Origin: DAIOEK01 sp964648485
GTDB taxonomy: Bacteria; Chloroflexota; Anaerolineae; Anaerolineales; Anaerolineaceae
Reading direction: 5' to 3'
Assembly (NCBI GenBank): GCA_964648485.1
Contig: CAZYOF010000024.1
Location: forward strand, 1 to 42,546
DNA length: 42,546 nucleotides
A program made the translations under genes and the position numbers. Below, piece by piece: positions 32,529 to 40,375 of the stretch (the stretch's first letter is position 1; every line of letters starts with the position of its first letter). The notes under the pieces are model-generated. The model was not told where the DNA came from and did not search any database. It saw only the letters and a program-made list of their open reading frames with translations.

Positions 32529-33509
32529 ATGGATTCATCCACCCGGGAAATCATAACAAATACACGGGAGTCCAGAAGCACTCTGGACTCCCGGTTACGC
32601 CAGGATCAGCAAGCGTCTAACGCATTTAAGTTGATGACTTCCTTTCCGGCAGTGATTCTGCTGGTTCTCGTGATTGCTCTATTCAATCGTGCTTATCCTA
32701 TTCTGCAGCAGATTCCATTAAATGATTTACTGCTTGGAAAAACGTGGAAACCCTCTTTAGGTGAATTTGGCTTTCTCCCTTTTATCAGCGGTTCCATCTG
32801 GGTAACGCTGGTTGGAATGGTCTTTGCGGTTCCGGTGAGTATTTTGACAGCCATTTACCTGGCTGAGTATGCCCGAAACTTCACCCGGACCATTATCAAA
32901 CCAATTATCGATATTCTGGCGGGGATTCCTTCGGTGGTATATGGTTTATGGGGTGTGCTCATCATCGTTCCCTGGGTTCAGAATTATATAAGACCTTTCT
33001 TTGAGAGTACTTTTCCGATGATCTCTTTTTTTCAATCGAAGAATCCGACTGGTTACAGTATTCTAGCGGGTGGCTTAGTCCTTGCGGTAATGGTGATGCC
33101 CTTTATCATCGCAATATCCTACGAAGTGATGAGAACCGTACCCAAAGGTTTGCATGAAGCTTCTCTGGCGGTAGGAGCAACCCGCTGGCAGACGGTTCGT
33201 TATGTGATTCTTCCCAAGACAATTACCGGATTGATTGCCGGTGTTGTGATGGGCACTTCGCGGGCATTTGGAGAAACGATCGCCGTTCTGATGGTTATTG
33301 GAAATGTTCCCAACCTTCCGGTGTCCATATTTGATGCAGCGTATCCGTTACCGGCTCTCATTGCAAATAATTATGGAGAGATGATGTCGATTCCGATGTA
33401 TGATGCGGCATTGCTTGGGGCGGCATTGTTGTTGTTGATTATTGTATTAATCTTCAACCTGATTGCTGCTATTGTTCTACGCAGGATGATGACGAGGTCG
33501 ATGGCATGA
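32529..33509 (+). CDS. pstC: Phosphate-type ABC permease PstC
   Basis: First membrane subunit of the importer. It has six hydrophobic segments after a polar N-terminus of about 35 residues. Family segments include SILTAIYLAEYA, DILAGIPSVVYGLWG and the ATPase-coupling loop EASLAVGATRWQTVRYVILPK, followed by GTSRAFGETIAVLMVIGN. At 326 residues it is normal. It starts 3 nt after the pstS-like stop and overlaps pstA by 4 nt. Confidence 0.93.
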   Translation: MDSSTREIITNTRESRSTLDSRLRQDQQASNAFKLMTSFPAVILLVLVIALFNRAYPILQQIPLNDLLLGKTWKPSLGEFGFLPFISGSIWVTLVGMVFAVPVSILTAIYLAEYARNFTRTIIKPIIDILAGIPSVVYGLWGVLIIVPWVQNYIRPFFESTFPMISFFQSKNPTGYSILAGGLVLAVMVMPFIIAISYEVMRTVPKGLHEASLAVGATRWQTVRYVILPKTITGLIAGVVMGTSRAFGETIAVLMVIGNVPNLPVSIFDAAYPLPALIANNYGEMMSIPMYDAALLGAALLLLIIVLIFNLIAAIVLRRMMTRSMA

Positions 33510-34366
33510 AAAAGTTGACCAGACAGAAATTAACTGAAGTATTCATGATGACATTGATGTATCTTTCGTTAATCATCGTAGGAGGCAGCCTTGGATGGAT
33601 TTTAATAACCCTTCTGATCAAAGGTTTGCCTGCTCTAAATTGGGCAATGATTTCGCAGGTACCTCAGGGTGGGTTTTACCTGGGTAAAGAAGGCGGAATT
33701 CTTAACGCCATTATCGGATCCATCTATTTAGCCCTGGGTGGGACCTTACTTGCCTTAATTGTTGGATTGCCAATTGCTCTCGGGTTAAATACCTATTTAA
33801 AGAAGAAGTCTAGGTGGGCGATGGGCGTTCGGCTGGCTTTAGATGTTTTATGGGGGGTGCCCTCCATTGTTTATGGTGCATTTGGTTTTACGATCATGCT
33901 GGCGATGGGGATGCGAGCCTCATTACTCGCCGGGATCATCACACTGGCTTTTGTAGAGCTACCCATTATGGTGCGTTCCATGGATGAAGTATTAAGGTTG
34001 ATGCCCCGCGAATTAGTCCACGCCTCTTATGCATTGGGATCTACCCGCCTCGAAACAGCCTTTCAGGTTGTTTTACGGCAGATGTTACCCGGACTGATGA
34101 CCGCAGTGCTTCTGGCATTTGGACGTGGAATTGGAGATGCGGCAGCTGTTTTATTTACAGCAGGTTACACCGACCGCATACCGACATCTCTTCTCGATCC
34201 GACTGCTTCTCTACCCCTGGCGGTTTTCTTTCAGCTTTCTACTCCTTTTCCCGAAGTGCAGCAAAGGGCGTACGCTGCTGCGTTATTGCTGACAATTCTG
34301 ATATTGGCGGTCAGCATTCTTTCCCGTGTTCTTGCGGCGCGGCTTTCAAAATTCTCAATAAAATAG
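33506..34366 (+). CDS. pstA: Phosphate-type ABC permease PstA
   Basis: Second membrane subunit. It shows GGILNAIIGSIYLALGG, DVLWGVPSIVYGAFG, the coupling loop HASYALGSTRLETAFQVVLRQ and GRGIGDAAAVLFTAG, where PstA usually has GETAPLL/LFTA. Six membrane segments, 286 residues. Its ATG overlaps the pstC stop (ATGA). Confidence 0.92.
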   Translation: MKKLTRQKLTEVFMMTLMYLSLIIVGGSLGWILITLLIKGLPALNWAMISQVPQGGFYLGKEGGILNAIIGSIYLALGGTLLALIVGLPIALGLNTYLKKKSRWAMGVRLALDVLWGVPSIVYGAFGFTIMLAMGMRASLLAGIITLAFVELPIMVRSMDEVLRLMPRELVHASYALGSTRLETAFQVVLRQMLPGLMTAVLLAFGRGIGDAAAVLFTAGYTDRIPTSLLDPTASLPLAVFFQLSTPFPEVQQRAYAAALLLTILILAVSILSRVLAARLSKFSIK

Positions 34367-34373
34367 GTGGTCA

Positions 34374-35129
34374 ATGGAAACCCACATCAGCATAAAAAAT
34401 CTTAATGTCTCGTTTGATCAAATACAAATTTTGAAAAATGTAAGTCTGGATATTCCCCGCGGACAGATCACCGCAATTCTGGGTCCTTCTGGATGTGGAA
34501 AGACCACCCTGCTTCGCAGCTTGAATCGTTTTTTAGATTTGGATGATAACGCTCATGTCAATGGCGAGATCTTACTGGATGGCGGAAACATTTTTGACCC
34601 CGGCATGGATGTGACGGAAATCCGCACACGAATCGGGTTGCTGGCGCAACGTCCATTTGCGCTACCAATGTCGGTCTATGAAAATGTTGCCTATGGATTA
34701 AGAATACATCGGGTGAACAACAGCAAGAACCTGAAGCCGATCGTCCGCCATTACCTTGAAATGGCAGGACTCTGGGATGAAGTAGCAAAGCGATTACATA
34801 CACCCGCCACATCGCTCTCTATTGGGCAACAGCAGCGGCTATGCCTCGCCAGAGGGCTTGCCCTCGAGCCTGAAGTGATCCTGGCGGATGAACCAACGTC
34901 AGCGCTGGATCCTATTTCTGCTCAACATATCGAGGGAAAATTGATGGAGTTAAAGGACAAGTACACTGTGGTTCTGGTCACACATACTCTCCGGCAGGCA
35001 CGGCGATTGGCAGACTATGTTTGTTATATGTATATGGGGGAAGTGGTAGAAAGCGGACCAGCCAGAGAAGTATTTGAAAATCCCCGTGAAGAACGCACAA
35101 AAGCATATTTGCAGGGAGCCATTGGATAA
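34374..35129 (+). CDS. pstB: Phosphate-type ABC ATPase PstB
   Basis: ATPase of the importer. It has Walker A GPSGCGKTT, then the PstB-typical SLNRFLDL, Q-loop AQRPFALPMSVYENVAYGLR, signature LSIGQQQRLCLARGL (a Gly to Ile change in the usual LSGGQ), Walker B VILADEPTSALDP, H-loop VTHT and C-terminal ENPREERTKAYLQG. No phoU follows, so the usual brake/signal protein of phosphate operons is missing here. No clear terminator is visible before the rpoB promoter. Confidence 0.92.
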   Translation: METHISIKNLNVSFDQIQILKNVSLDIPRGQITAILGPSGCGKTTLLRSLNRFLDLDDNAHVNGEILLDGGNIFDPGMDVTEIRTRIGLLAQRPFALPMSVYENVAYGLRIHRVNNSKNLKPIVRHYLEMAGLWDEVAKRLHTPATSLSIGQQQRLCLARGLALEPEVILADEPTSALDPISAQHIEGKLMELKDKYTVVLVTHTLRQARRLADYVCYMYMGEVVESGPAREVFENPREERTKAYLQGAIG

Positions 35130-35198
35130 TCATTGAGTATTTGCAGATAAAACCTTTCCGAAACGGCGAAATATAGCAGTATCAATTTTTAGAAAATA

Positions 35199-35227
35199 TT
35201 GACATATATTATCCTATTCGATATAAT
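35199..35227 (+). promoter_or_regulatory. Consensus promoter of rpoB
   Basis: TTGACA (35199-35204), 17 nt, TATAAT (35222-35227). This perfect consensus leaves a leader of about 74 nt. Near its end the leader can fold as AACC-CCA-GGTT or, alternatively, GGTT-ATTTC-AACC directly before the AGGAG. Confidence 0.85.
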
Positions 35228-35307
35228 GTTCTTTTGCATTTTATGGGCATCGTTCCCTTAATCGGATAAACAATCAAACCCCAGGTTATTTCAACCAGGA
35301 GAAGCGA

Positions 35308-38300
35308 ATGGCGTCGGATTTACCAACCAAATCATATGCGCGTATCCCTGTCAGTTTAGAGCTGCCAAAACTTATCGAAGTTCAACTTGAATCCTTCCAG
35401 CGGTTAAAAAAGGAAGGATTGTATGATTTATTTAATGAGCTTTCGCCCATTGAAAGCTACAACAAGGGGATGAAACTTTATTTCCCCGGCGGAGCTCAAG
35501 AAGCCAAAGACTTTGGTCTTTCTTACCGGTTTGATCCGCCAAAACACACCATGGAAGAATGTGTGGAAAAGGATCTGACCTATGCATCACCTCTGTATGT
35601 GAAGGTGCTGCTTGCCGGATCTGAAGTCGCGTCACCGAATGTACAGGAAATTTTCCTTGGCGATTTTCCTGAGATGACTGAAAAAGGCACATTTATCATC
35701 AACGGAACAGAGCGTGTGGTTGTTTCACAGCTTATCCGTTCGCCAGGTGTGTATTTCGAAGCGACACTTGATCGAGCCACAGGTCGTCCGCTGGCGATGG
35801 CAAAATTAATACCCGATCGTGGCGCGTGGATGGAATTTGAAACACGCAAGAACGATTACATCATCCTGAAATTCAACCGCAAGCGTACCGTTCCCATTAC
35901 TGTATTCCTGCGCGCATTAGCGGCGGTGAATGACGGTACCGGATCAGATTTCCTGACTACCGGAAGTGATGAAGAACTGATTGATCTTTTCAAAGATGTA
36001 GATAAAAATCCAGACCGGCTTTTCATCACCTCTACATTGAAACAGGAACCATCCTGGGATCTTTCTGATGGTAAAACCATTGCAGAAGCTGCATTGATTG
36101 AATTTTTCAAGCGCATGAGACCGGGAGATCCTCCCACTCTGGATAATTCACGCCAGTTCCTGGAGGAACAACTTTTCGATCAGCGTCATTATGACCTCGA
36201 AAAAGTTGGCCGTTACAAGCTCAATCAGAAACTTGACCTGCAAGAAGCCATCCCGGTTACTCACCGGACGGTGACCAAGCGGGATATTGTCGAATTATTG
36301 AAGCGGATGATCCGAATCAATAACAGCGATGAACGCGAAGATGACATCGACCACCTCGGGAACCGGCGGGTAAAGACGGTTGGAGAGTTAATTCAAAATA
36401 AACTCCGCATCGGTATGCGCCGGATGGAACGTGTGATAAAAGAGCGTATGTCCATTCGTGAGCAGGATGAACCATCACCGGCTAACCTGGTGAACATCCG
36501 TCCTGTCGTGGCGGCTCTCCGCGAATTCTTCGGTTCCAGTCAACTCTCCCAGTTCATGGACCAGACCAATCCGCTGGCGGAATTACGCCACAAACGTACC
36601 CTCTCCGCATTAGGACCTGGCGGTCTACGCCGGGAGCGGGCTGGCTTCGATGTCCGTGATGTACACCACTCCCACTATGGACGTATCTGCCCGATCGAAA
36701 CACCTGAAGGTCCAAACATTGGTCTGATCGGTCGTCTGGCATCCTTCTCAAAGGTAAATGAATACGGTTTCATCGAGACTCCGTACCGCCGGGTAATCAA
36801 ATGGCTTTCTCCGAATGATCCAATGCTTATTGGAAGAAAACTCCGCGCGGATGTAGTCAATCAGGCTACAGGCGAAGTCATTCTTGCCAAAGGCGAGCGG
36901 GTCACTGAAAGCGCATTTAAAACCATTAAAAAACTGGACAGCACCCAAATTCTGGTTGTTCCGTTTATTTCAGATATTGTTGACTTCCTTTCGGCAGACC
37001 GCGAAGATAAGTTTGTCATCGCGCAGGCGAATGCGTTATTGAATGACCAACGTGAATTCACCGACGAGAGAATTTCATGCCGTTTCCACTCCGATTTTAA
37101 ATTCCTGCCTCCTGAAGACATCAATTATATGGATGTCGCTCCACACCAGGTTGTGGGTATCTCCGCAGCATTAATCCCCTTCCTCGAGCATGATGATGCC
37201 AACCGCGCTTTGATGGGCTCGAACATGCAGTCTCAGGCAGTTCCGTTGGTTAATCCTGATATCCCGCTCATTTCTACGGGTATGGAGTATTTTGCCGCTC
37301 TTGATTCAGGACAGGTCGTTGTTGCTGAAGAAGAAGGGCAGGTAGTCTCCGTAACAGGCAAACAGATTATTATTCGTAACGCAGATAATCAAAATAAAAC
37401 CTACAACCTGAGAAAATACCAGAGATCCAATCAGAGTACCTGTATTGATCAGCGCCCAGCGGTAATTAAAGGACAGCGTGTTCGCAAGGGTGATATTATT
37501 GCGGATTCCTCATCCACCAATAACGGGCACATCGCCCTGGGGCAAAACGTAGTTGTTGCGTTTGTCTCATGGGAAGGTGGCAACTTCGAGGATGCGATCT
37601 TGATTTCTGAACGACTGGTCCAGGATGACCGCTTCACCTCAGTGCATATTGAGAAGTACGAAGTTGAAGCCCGCGACACCAAGCTGGGACCGGAAGAAAT
37701 CACTCGTGATATTCCCAATGTGGGTGAAGATACCATCAAAGATTTAGATGAAAACGGTATCATCCGTATCGGTGCTGAAGTTGGTCCGAATGATATTCTT
37801 GTTGGAAAAATCACTCCCAAGGGTGAGAAAGAACTGACCCCTGAAGAACGTTTGCTCAGAGCGATCTTTGGAGAGAAATCCCGGGATGTTAAAGATACTT
37901 CCCTGCGAATTCCGCACGGTGAACGCGGTAAAGTTGTTGATGTAAAACAATTTACCCGTGAAGATAATACAGATCTGGCAGCGGGCGTGGAGCGTATGGT
38001 GCGTGTAGCCGTAGCTCAACGCAGAAAAATCACCGCAGGCGATAAGATGGCCGGACGGCATGGAAATAAAGGTGTCGTCTCCAAGGTTGTGCCTGTGGAA
38101 GATATGCCATTCCTTGAAGATGGAACTCCGGTTGATATCATCCTGAATCCCCTGGGCGTTCCCGGTCGTATGAATATTGGTCAGGTGCTTGAAACACATC
38201 TGGGTTGGGCTGCACAAAAACTCGGCTTCCGCGCAGTGACACCCGTCTTTGATGGGGCTGGCGAAGAAGAGATTGAAGCAGAACTCGCCCGTGCGTGGTT

Positions 38301-39222
38301 GATCGATCAGGCGTGGAAAGAATCAGCTGAAAAGGGCTGGGAGTGGATCCGCGAACAGCAGTATCTGCCCGAAGCCATTGAAGATGATGATGAAGTCCGA
38401 TTGCTCTACCTGGAACAGTATCTTGGTCCACGCGGGTACGATGTGTACCGTCTGACTTCAGAAAAATCCTATGCGCGCAAATCCAACCTTCAGGAATGGC
38501 TGAAGGATCAGGGTTTTGATCCGGATATGGTGATGGCGTTTGATGTAAGCCAACTCAGCTCTCAGGAGCGCCTTGACCGCGACCATGCCGCAATGGATTG
38601 CTGCTACAAGGTCTGGTTGAAAACCCTGGATAAAGATACCGGTAAGTTAGAAGGAACGGCGCTAAAAGAAAAAGCTTTAAAGGTCATGGTAGAAACTGGT
38701 ATTCCACTGCCCACCCTCGGCAAGCAGCAACTTCGCGATGGCAAGACCGGTGATGAATTTGATCAACCTGTAACCGTTGGTGTGATGACGATGCTTAAAC
38801 TGCACCATCTGGTGGAAGACAAAGTACATGCCCGTTCGACTGGACCATACAGTCTTGTGACACAACAGCCTTTAGGTGGTAAAGCACAATTCGGTGGACA
38901 GCGCTTCGGTGAAATGGAAGTATGGGCTCTTGAAGCTTACGGAGCTGCTTACACACTTCAGGAAATGCTGACGGTCAAATCAGATGATGTCACCGGACGC
39001 GTGAATACCTATGAGGCGATTGTTAAAGGTGAACAGATTGAAGAACCCAGCATCCCTGCATCCTTCCGGGTGTTGGTTAAAGAACTTCAGAGCCTTGGAC
39101 TGGCAGTGGAAGCTGTCACAGAGGGCGATGAATTAATCAAATTTGGCAAGGATGAAGAAAAAATCCGTCCGCCAAAGATTGGAACAGGTTTACTGGGTTT
39201 GGGTGATTTCTCTGACCTGTAA
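35308..39222 (+). CDS. rpoB: RNA polymerase beta subunit
   Basis: Catalytic beta subunit of RNA polymerase. All conserved blocks are present, including the rifampicin region FFGSSQLSQFMDQTNPL (about 406-422), GPGGLRRERAGFDVRDVHHSHYGRICPIETPEG, the RQHGNKG-equivalent GRHGNKGVVSKV, and the C-terminal KAQFGGQRFGEMEVWALEAYGAAYTLQEML. Two oddities: Thr431 stands where E. coli has Arg529 (HKRT rather than HKRR), and about 130 extra residues (roughly 990-1137) lie between PVFDGAGEEEI and DGKTGDEFDQPVTVG. It is normally followed by rpoC, which is not here. Confidence 0.98.
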   Translation: MASDLPTKSYARIPVSLELPKLIEVQLESFQRLKKEGLYDLFNELSPIESYNKGMKLYFPGGAQEAKDFGLSYRFDPPKHTMEECVEKDLTYASPLYVKVLLAGSEVASPNVQEIFLGDFPEMTEKGTFIINGTERVVVSQLIRSPGVYFEATLDRATGRPLAMAKLIPDRGAWMEFETRKNDYIILKFNRKRTVPITVFLRALAAVNDGTGSDFLTTGSDEELIDLFKDVDKNPDRLFITSTLKQEPSWDLSDGKTIAEAALIEFFKRMRPGDPPTLDNSRQFLEEQLFDQRHYDLEKVGRYKLNQKLDLQEAIPVTHRTVTKRDIVELLKRMIRINNSDEREDDIDHLGNRRVKTVGELIQNKLRIGMRRMERVIKERMSIREQDEPSPANLVNIRPVVAALREFFGSSQLSQFMDQTNPLAELRHKRTLSALGPGGLRRERAGFDVRDVHHSHYGRICPIETPEGPNIGLIGRLASFSKVNEYGFIETPYRRVIKWLSPNDPMLIGRKLRADVVNQATGEVILAKGERVTESAFKTIKKLDSTQILVVPFISDIVDFLSADREDKFVIAQANALLNDQREFTDERISCRFHSDFKFLPPEDINYMDVAPHQVVGISAALIPFLEHDDANRALMGSNMQSQAVPLVNPDIPLISTGMEYFAALDSGQVVVAEEEGQVVSVTGKQIIIRNADNQNKTYNLRKYQRSNQSTCIDQRPAVIKGQRVRKGDIIADSSSTNNGHIALGQNVVVAFVSWEGGNFEDAILISERLVQDDRFTSVHIEKYEVEARDTKLGPEEITRDIPNVGEDTIKDLDENGIIRIGAEVGPNDILVGKITPKGEKELTPEERLLRAIFGEKSRDVKDTSLRIPHGERGKVVDVKQFTREDNTDLAAGVERMVRVAVAQRRKITAGDKMAGRHGNKGVVSKVVPVEDMPFLEDGTPVDIILNPLGVPGRMNIGQVLETHLGWAAQKLGFRAVTPVFDGAGEEEIEAELARAWLIDQAWKESAEKGWEWIREQQYLPEAIEDDDEVRLLYLEQYLGPRGYDVYRLTSEKSYARKSNLQEWLKDQGFDPDMVMAFDVSQLSSQERLDRDHAAMDCCYKVWLKTLDKDTGKLEGTALKEKALKVMVETGIPLPTLGKQQLRDGKTGDEFDQPVTVGVMTMLKLHHLVEDKVHARSTGPYSLVTQQPLGGKAQFGGQRFGEMEVWALEAYGAAYTLQEMLTVKSDDVTGRVNTYEAIVKGEQIEEPSIPASFRVLVKELQSLGLAVEAVTEGDELIKFGKDEEKIRPPKIGTGLLGLGDFSDL

Positions 39223-39233
39223 GGCTGGATTCC

Positions 39234-39262
39234 TTGACGTAGAACGGCGAAAGTGGTAACAT
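39234..39262 (+). promoter_or_regulatory. Promoter between rpoB and rpsL
   Basis: TTGACG (39234-39239), 17 nt, TAACAT (39257-39262), lying inside a hairpin-forming repeat ACGGCGAA (39244-39251)/TTCGCCGT (39265-39272). It would drive rpsL-rpsG-fusA-tuf independently of rpoB. Confidence 0.6.
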
Positions 39263-39333
39263 TGTTCGCCGTCGTCCTGAATGCATTGCGGTAACCACGA
39301 AACCTTACCCATTCAGATTCAGGCAAACCAGGT

Positions 39334-39365
39334 GAGGCCATCATCACTTGCGATGGTCTCATTTT
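39334..39365 (+). terminator. Terminator-like hairpin in the rpsL leader
   Basis: GAGGCCATC (39334-39342) pairs with GATGGTCTC (39352-39360, one G-U pair) around a 9-nt loop, then ATTTT. It lies downstream of the promoter at 39234-39262, so it could act as an attenuator rather than a simple end of rpoB. The rest of the 196-nt gap contains no rpoC remnant that I can see. Confidence 0.55.
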
Positions 39366-39418
39366 ATGAAAAGTAATGAATGCGAAATTATTCGCAACCA
39401 AATTTCTGGGAGGCTGAT

Positions 39419-39841
39419 GTGCCCACGATAAACCAACTGATCAGAAAAGGTCGCCAAACCAAAAAAGCCAAGAGTAAGGCACCTGCGCTGCTGTATACAC
39501 TGAATTCCATGAAACAGCGCCGCATACGCCAACCTGAAGGCGCGCCGCAGAAACGTGGTGTTTGTACCGTGGTGAGAACCATGACACCCAAGAAACCGAA
39601 TTCGGCTCTGCGGAAGATTGCCCGTGTACGCTTGTCTAATGGTATCGAAGTGACCGCATATATCCCCGGTGAAGGTCACCAACTCCAGGAGCACTCTGTG
39701 GTTCTGGTACGCGGTGGTCGTGTTAAAGATCTTCCGGGTGTGCGTTATCACATCGTCCGTGGCACCTTGGACACAACCGGCGTTGCCAAGCGCGCGCAGG
39801 GACGATCCAAGTATGGCGCCAAACGTCCAAAATCAAATTAA
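39419..39841 (+). CDS. rpsL: Ribosomal protein S12
   Basis: Small-subunit protein at the decoding centre. PTINQLIRKGR begins it; TPKKPNSALRK and GGRVKDLPGVRYH are the streptomycin-region segments, both wild type. I start at GTG 39419 because GGGAGG (39408-39413) sits five bases upstream and the protein then begins like all S12. An ATG frame from 39380 would add 13 unrelated residues. The 140-residue form has about 15 extra residues before QKRGVC, as also in Bacillus S12. rpsG follows after 33 nt. Confidence 0.97.
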   Translation: MPTINQLIRKGRQTKKAKSKAPALLYTLNSMKQRRIRQPEGAPQKRGVCTVVRTMTPKKPNSALRKIARVRLSNGIEVTAYIPGEGHQLQEHSVVLVRGGRVKDLPGVRYHIVRGTLDTTGVAKRAQGRSKYGAKRPKSN

Positions 39842-39874
39842 TTAACCCCATTTTTTGGATAGGGAGTAAGCTGC

Positions 39875-40345
39875 ATGTCTCGTAGAGCAAAACCCGATAA
39901 GAGAGTAATCATACCGGATGTACGGTATCAGAGTTTATACATCACCATGTTCATTGCGCGCATGATGCGCCGTGGCAAGAAAAGTCTGGCCACCCGCCTG
40001 ATGTATGATGCCCTTGATATTGTTAAACAACAATCTGGTAAGGAAGCACTCGAAGTATTAGAACAGGCACTCAAAAACGTCGGTCCTTCAGTCGAAGTAA
40101 AACCCCGCCGTGTTGGTGGTGCCACATACCAAGTTCCCATGGAAGTACCTGCTTCCCGCAGAATGACCCTGGCAATGCGTTGGATTATTGACGCATCCAC
40201 TTCACGCAATGGCAAGTCTTTCTCTGAGAAACTGGCCAGCGAAATATTGGATGCCTACAACAATACCGGCTCTGCTGTTAAGAAACGCGAAGAAACTCAC
40301 AAAATGGCTGAAGCCAACCGCGCTTTCTCTCACTACCGGATGTAA
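39875..40345 (+). CDS. rpsG: Ribosomal protein S7
   Basis: Primary 16S rRNA-binding protein that nucleates the small-subunit head. The sequence shows MSRRAKPDKRVIIPDVRYQS, FIARMMRRGKKSLA, VEVKPRRVGGATYQVPMEV and KKREETHKMAEANRAFSHYR, all typical. Normal length (156). GGGAG precedes the ATG. In E. coli, S7 regulates this operon by binding the rpsL-rpsG gap; the gap here is short (33 nt). Confidence 0.98.
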   Translation: MSRRAKPDKRVIIPDVRYQSLYITMFIARMMRRGKKSLATRLMYDALDIVKQQSGKEALEVLEQALKNVGPSVEVKPRRVGGATYQVPMEVPASRRMTLAMRWIIDASTSRNGKSFSEKLASEILDAYNNTGSAVKKREETHKMAEANRAFSHYRM

Positions 40346-40375
40346 TTTAGAGAATTACTGGAAGAGAAGATCTGG

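Noticed and set aside
31563..34366. Frameshift or pseudogene in the pst genes
   Set aside because: All four genes are full length; the tight spacing is ordinary operon overlap.
39380..39418. Thirteen-residue N-terminal extension of S12
   Set aside because: It is unrelated to S12, and GGGAGG lies just before the GTG at 39419.
39419..39841. Novel insertion in S12
   Set aside because: The extra ~15 residues before QKRGVC are shared with long-form S12 such as that of Bacillus.
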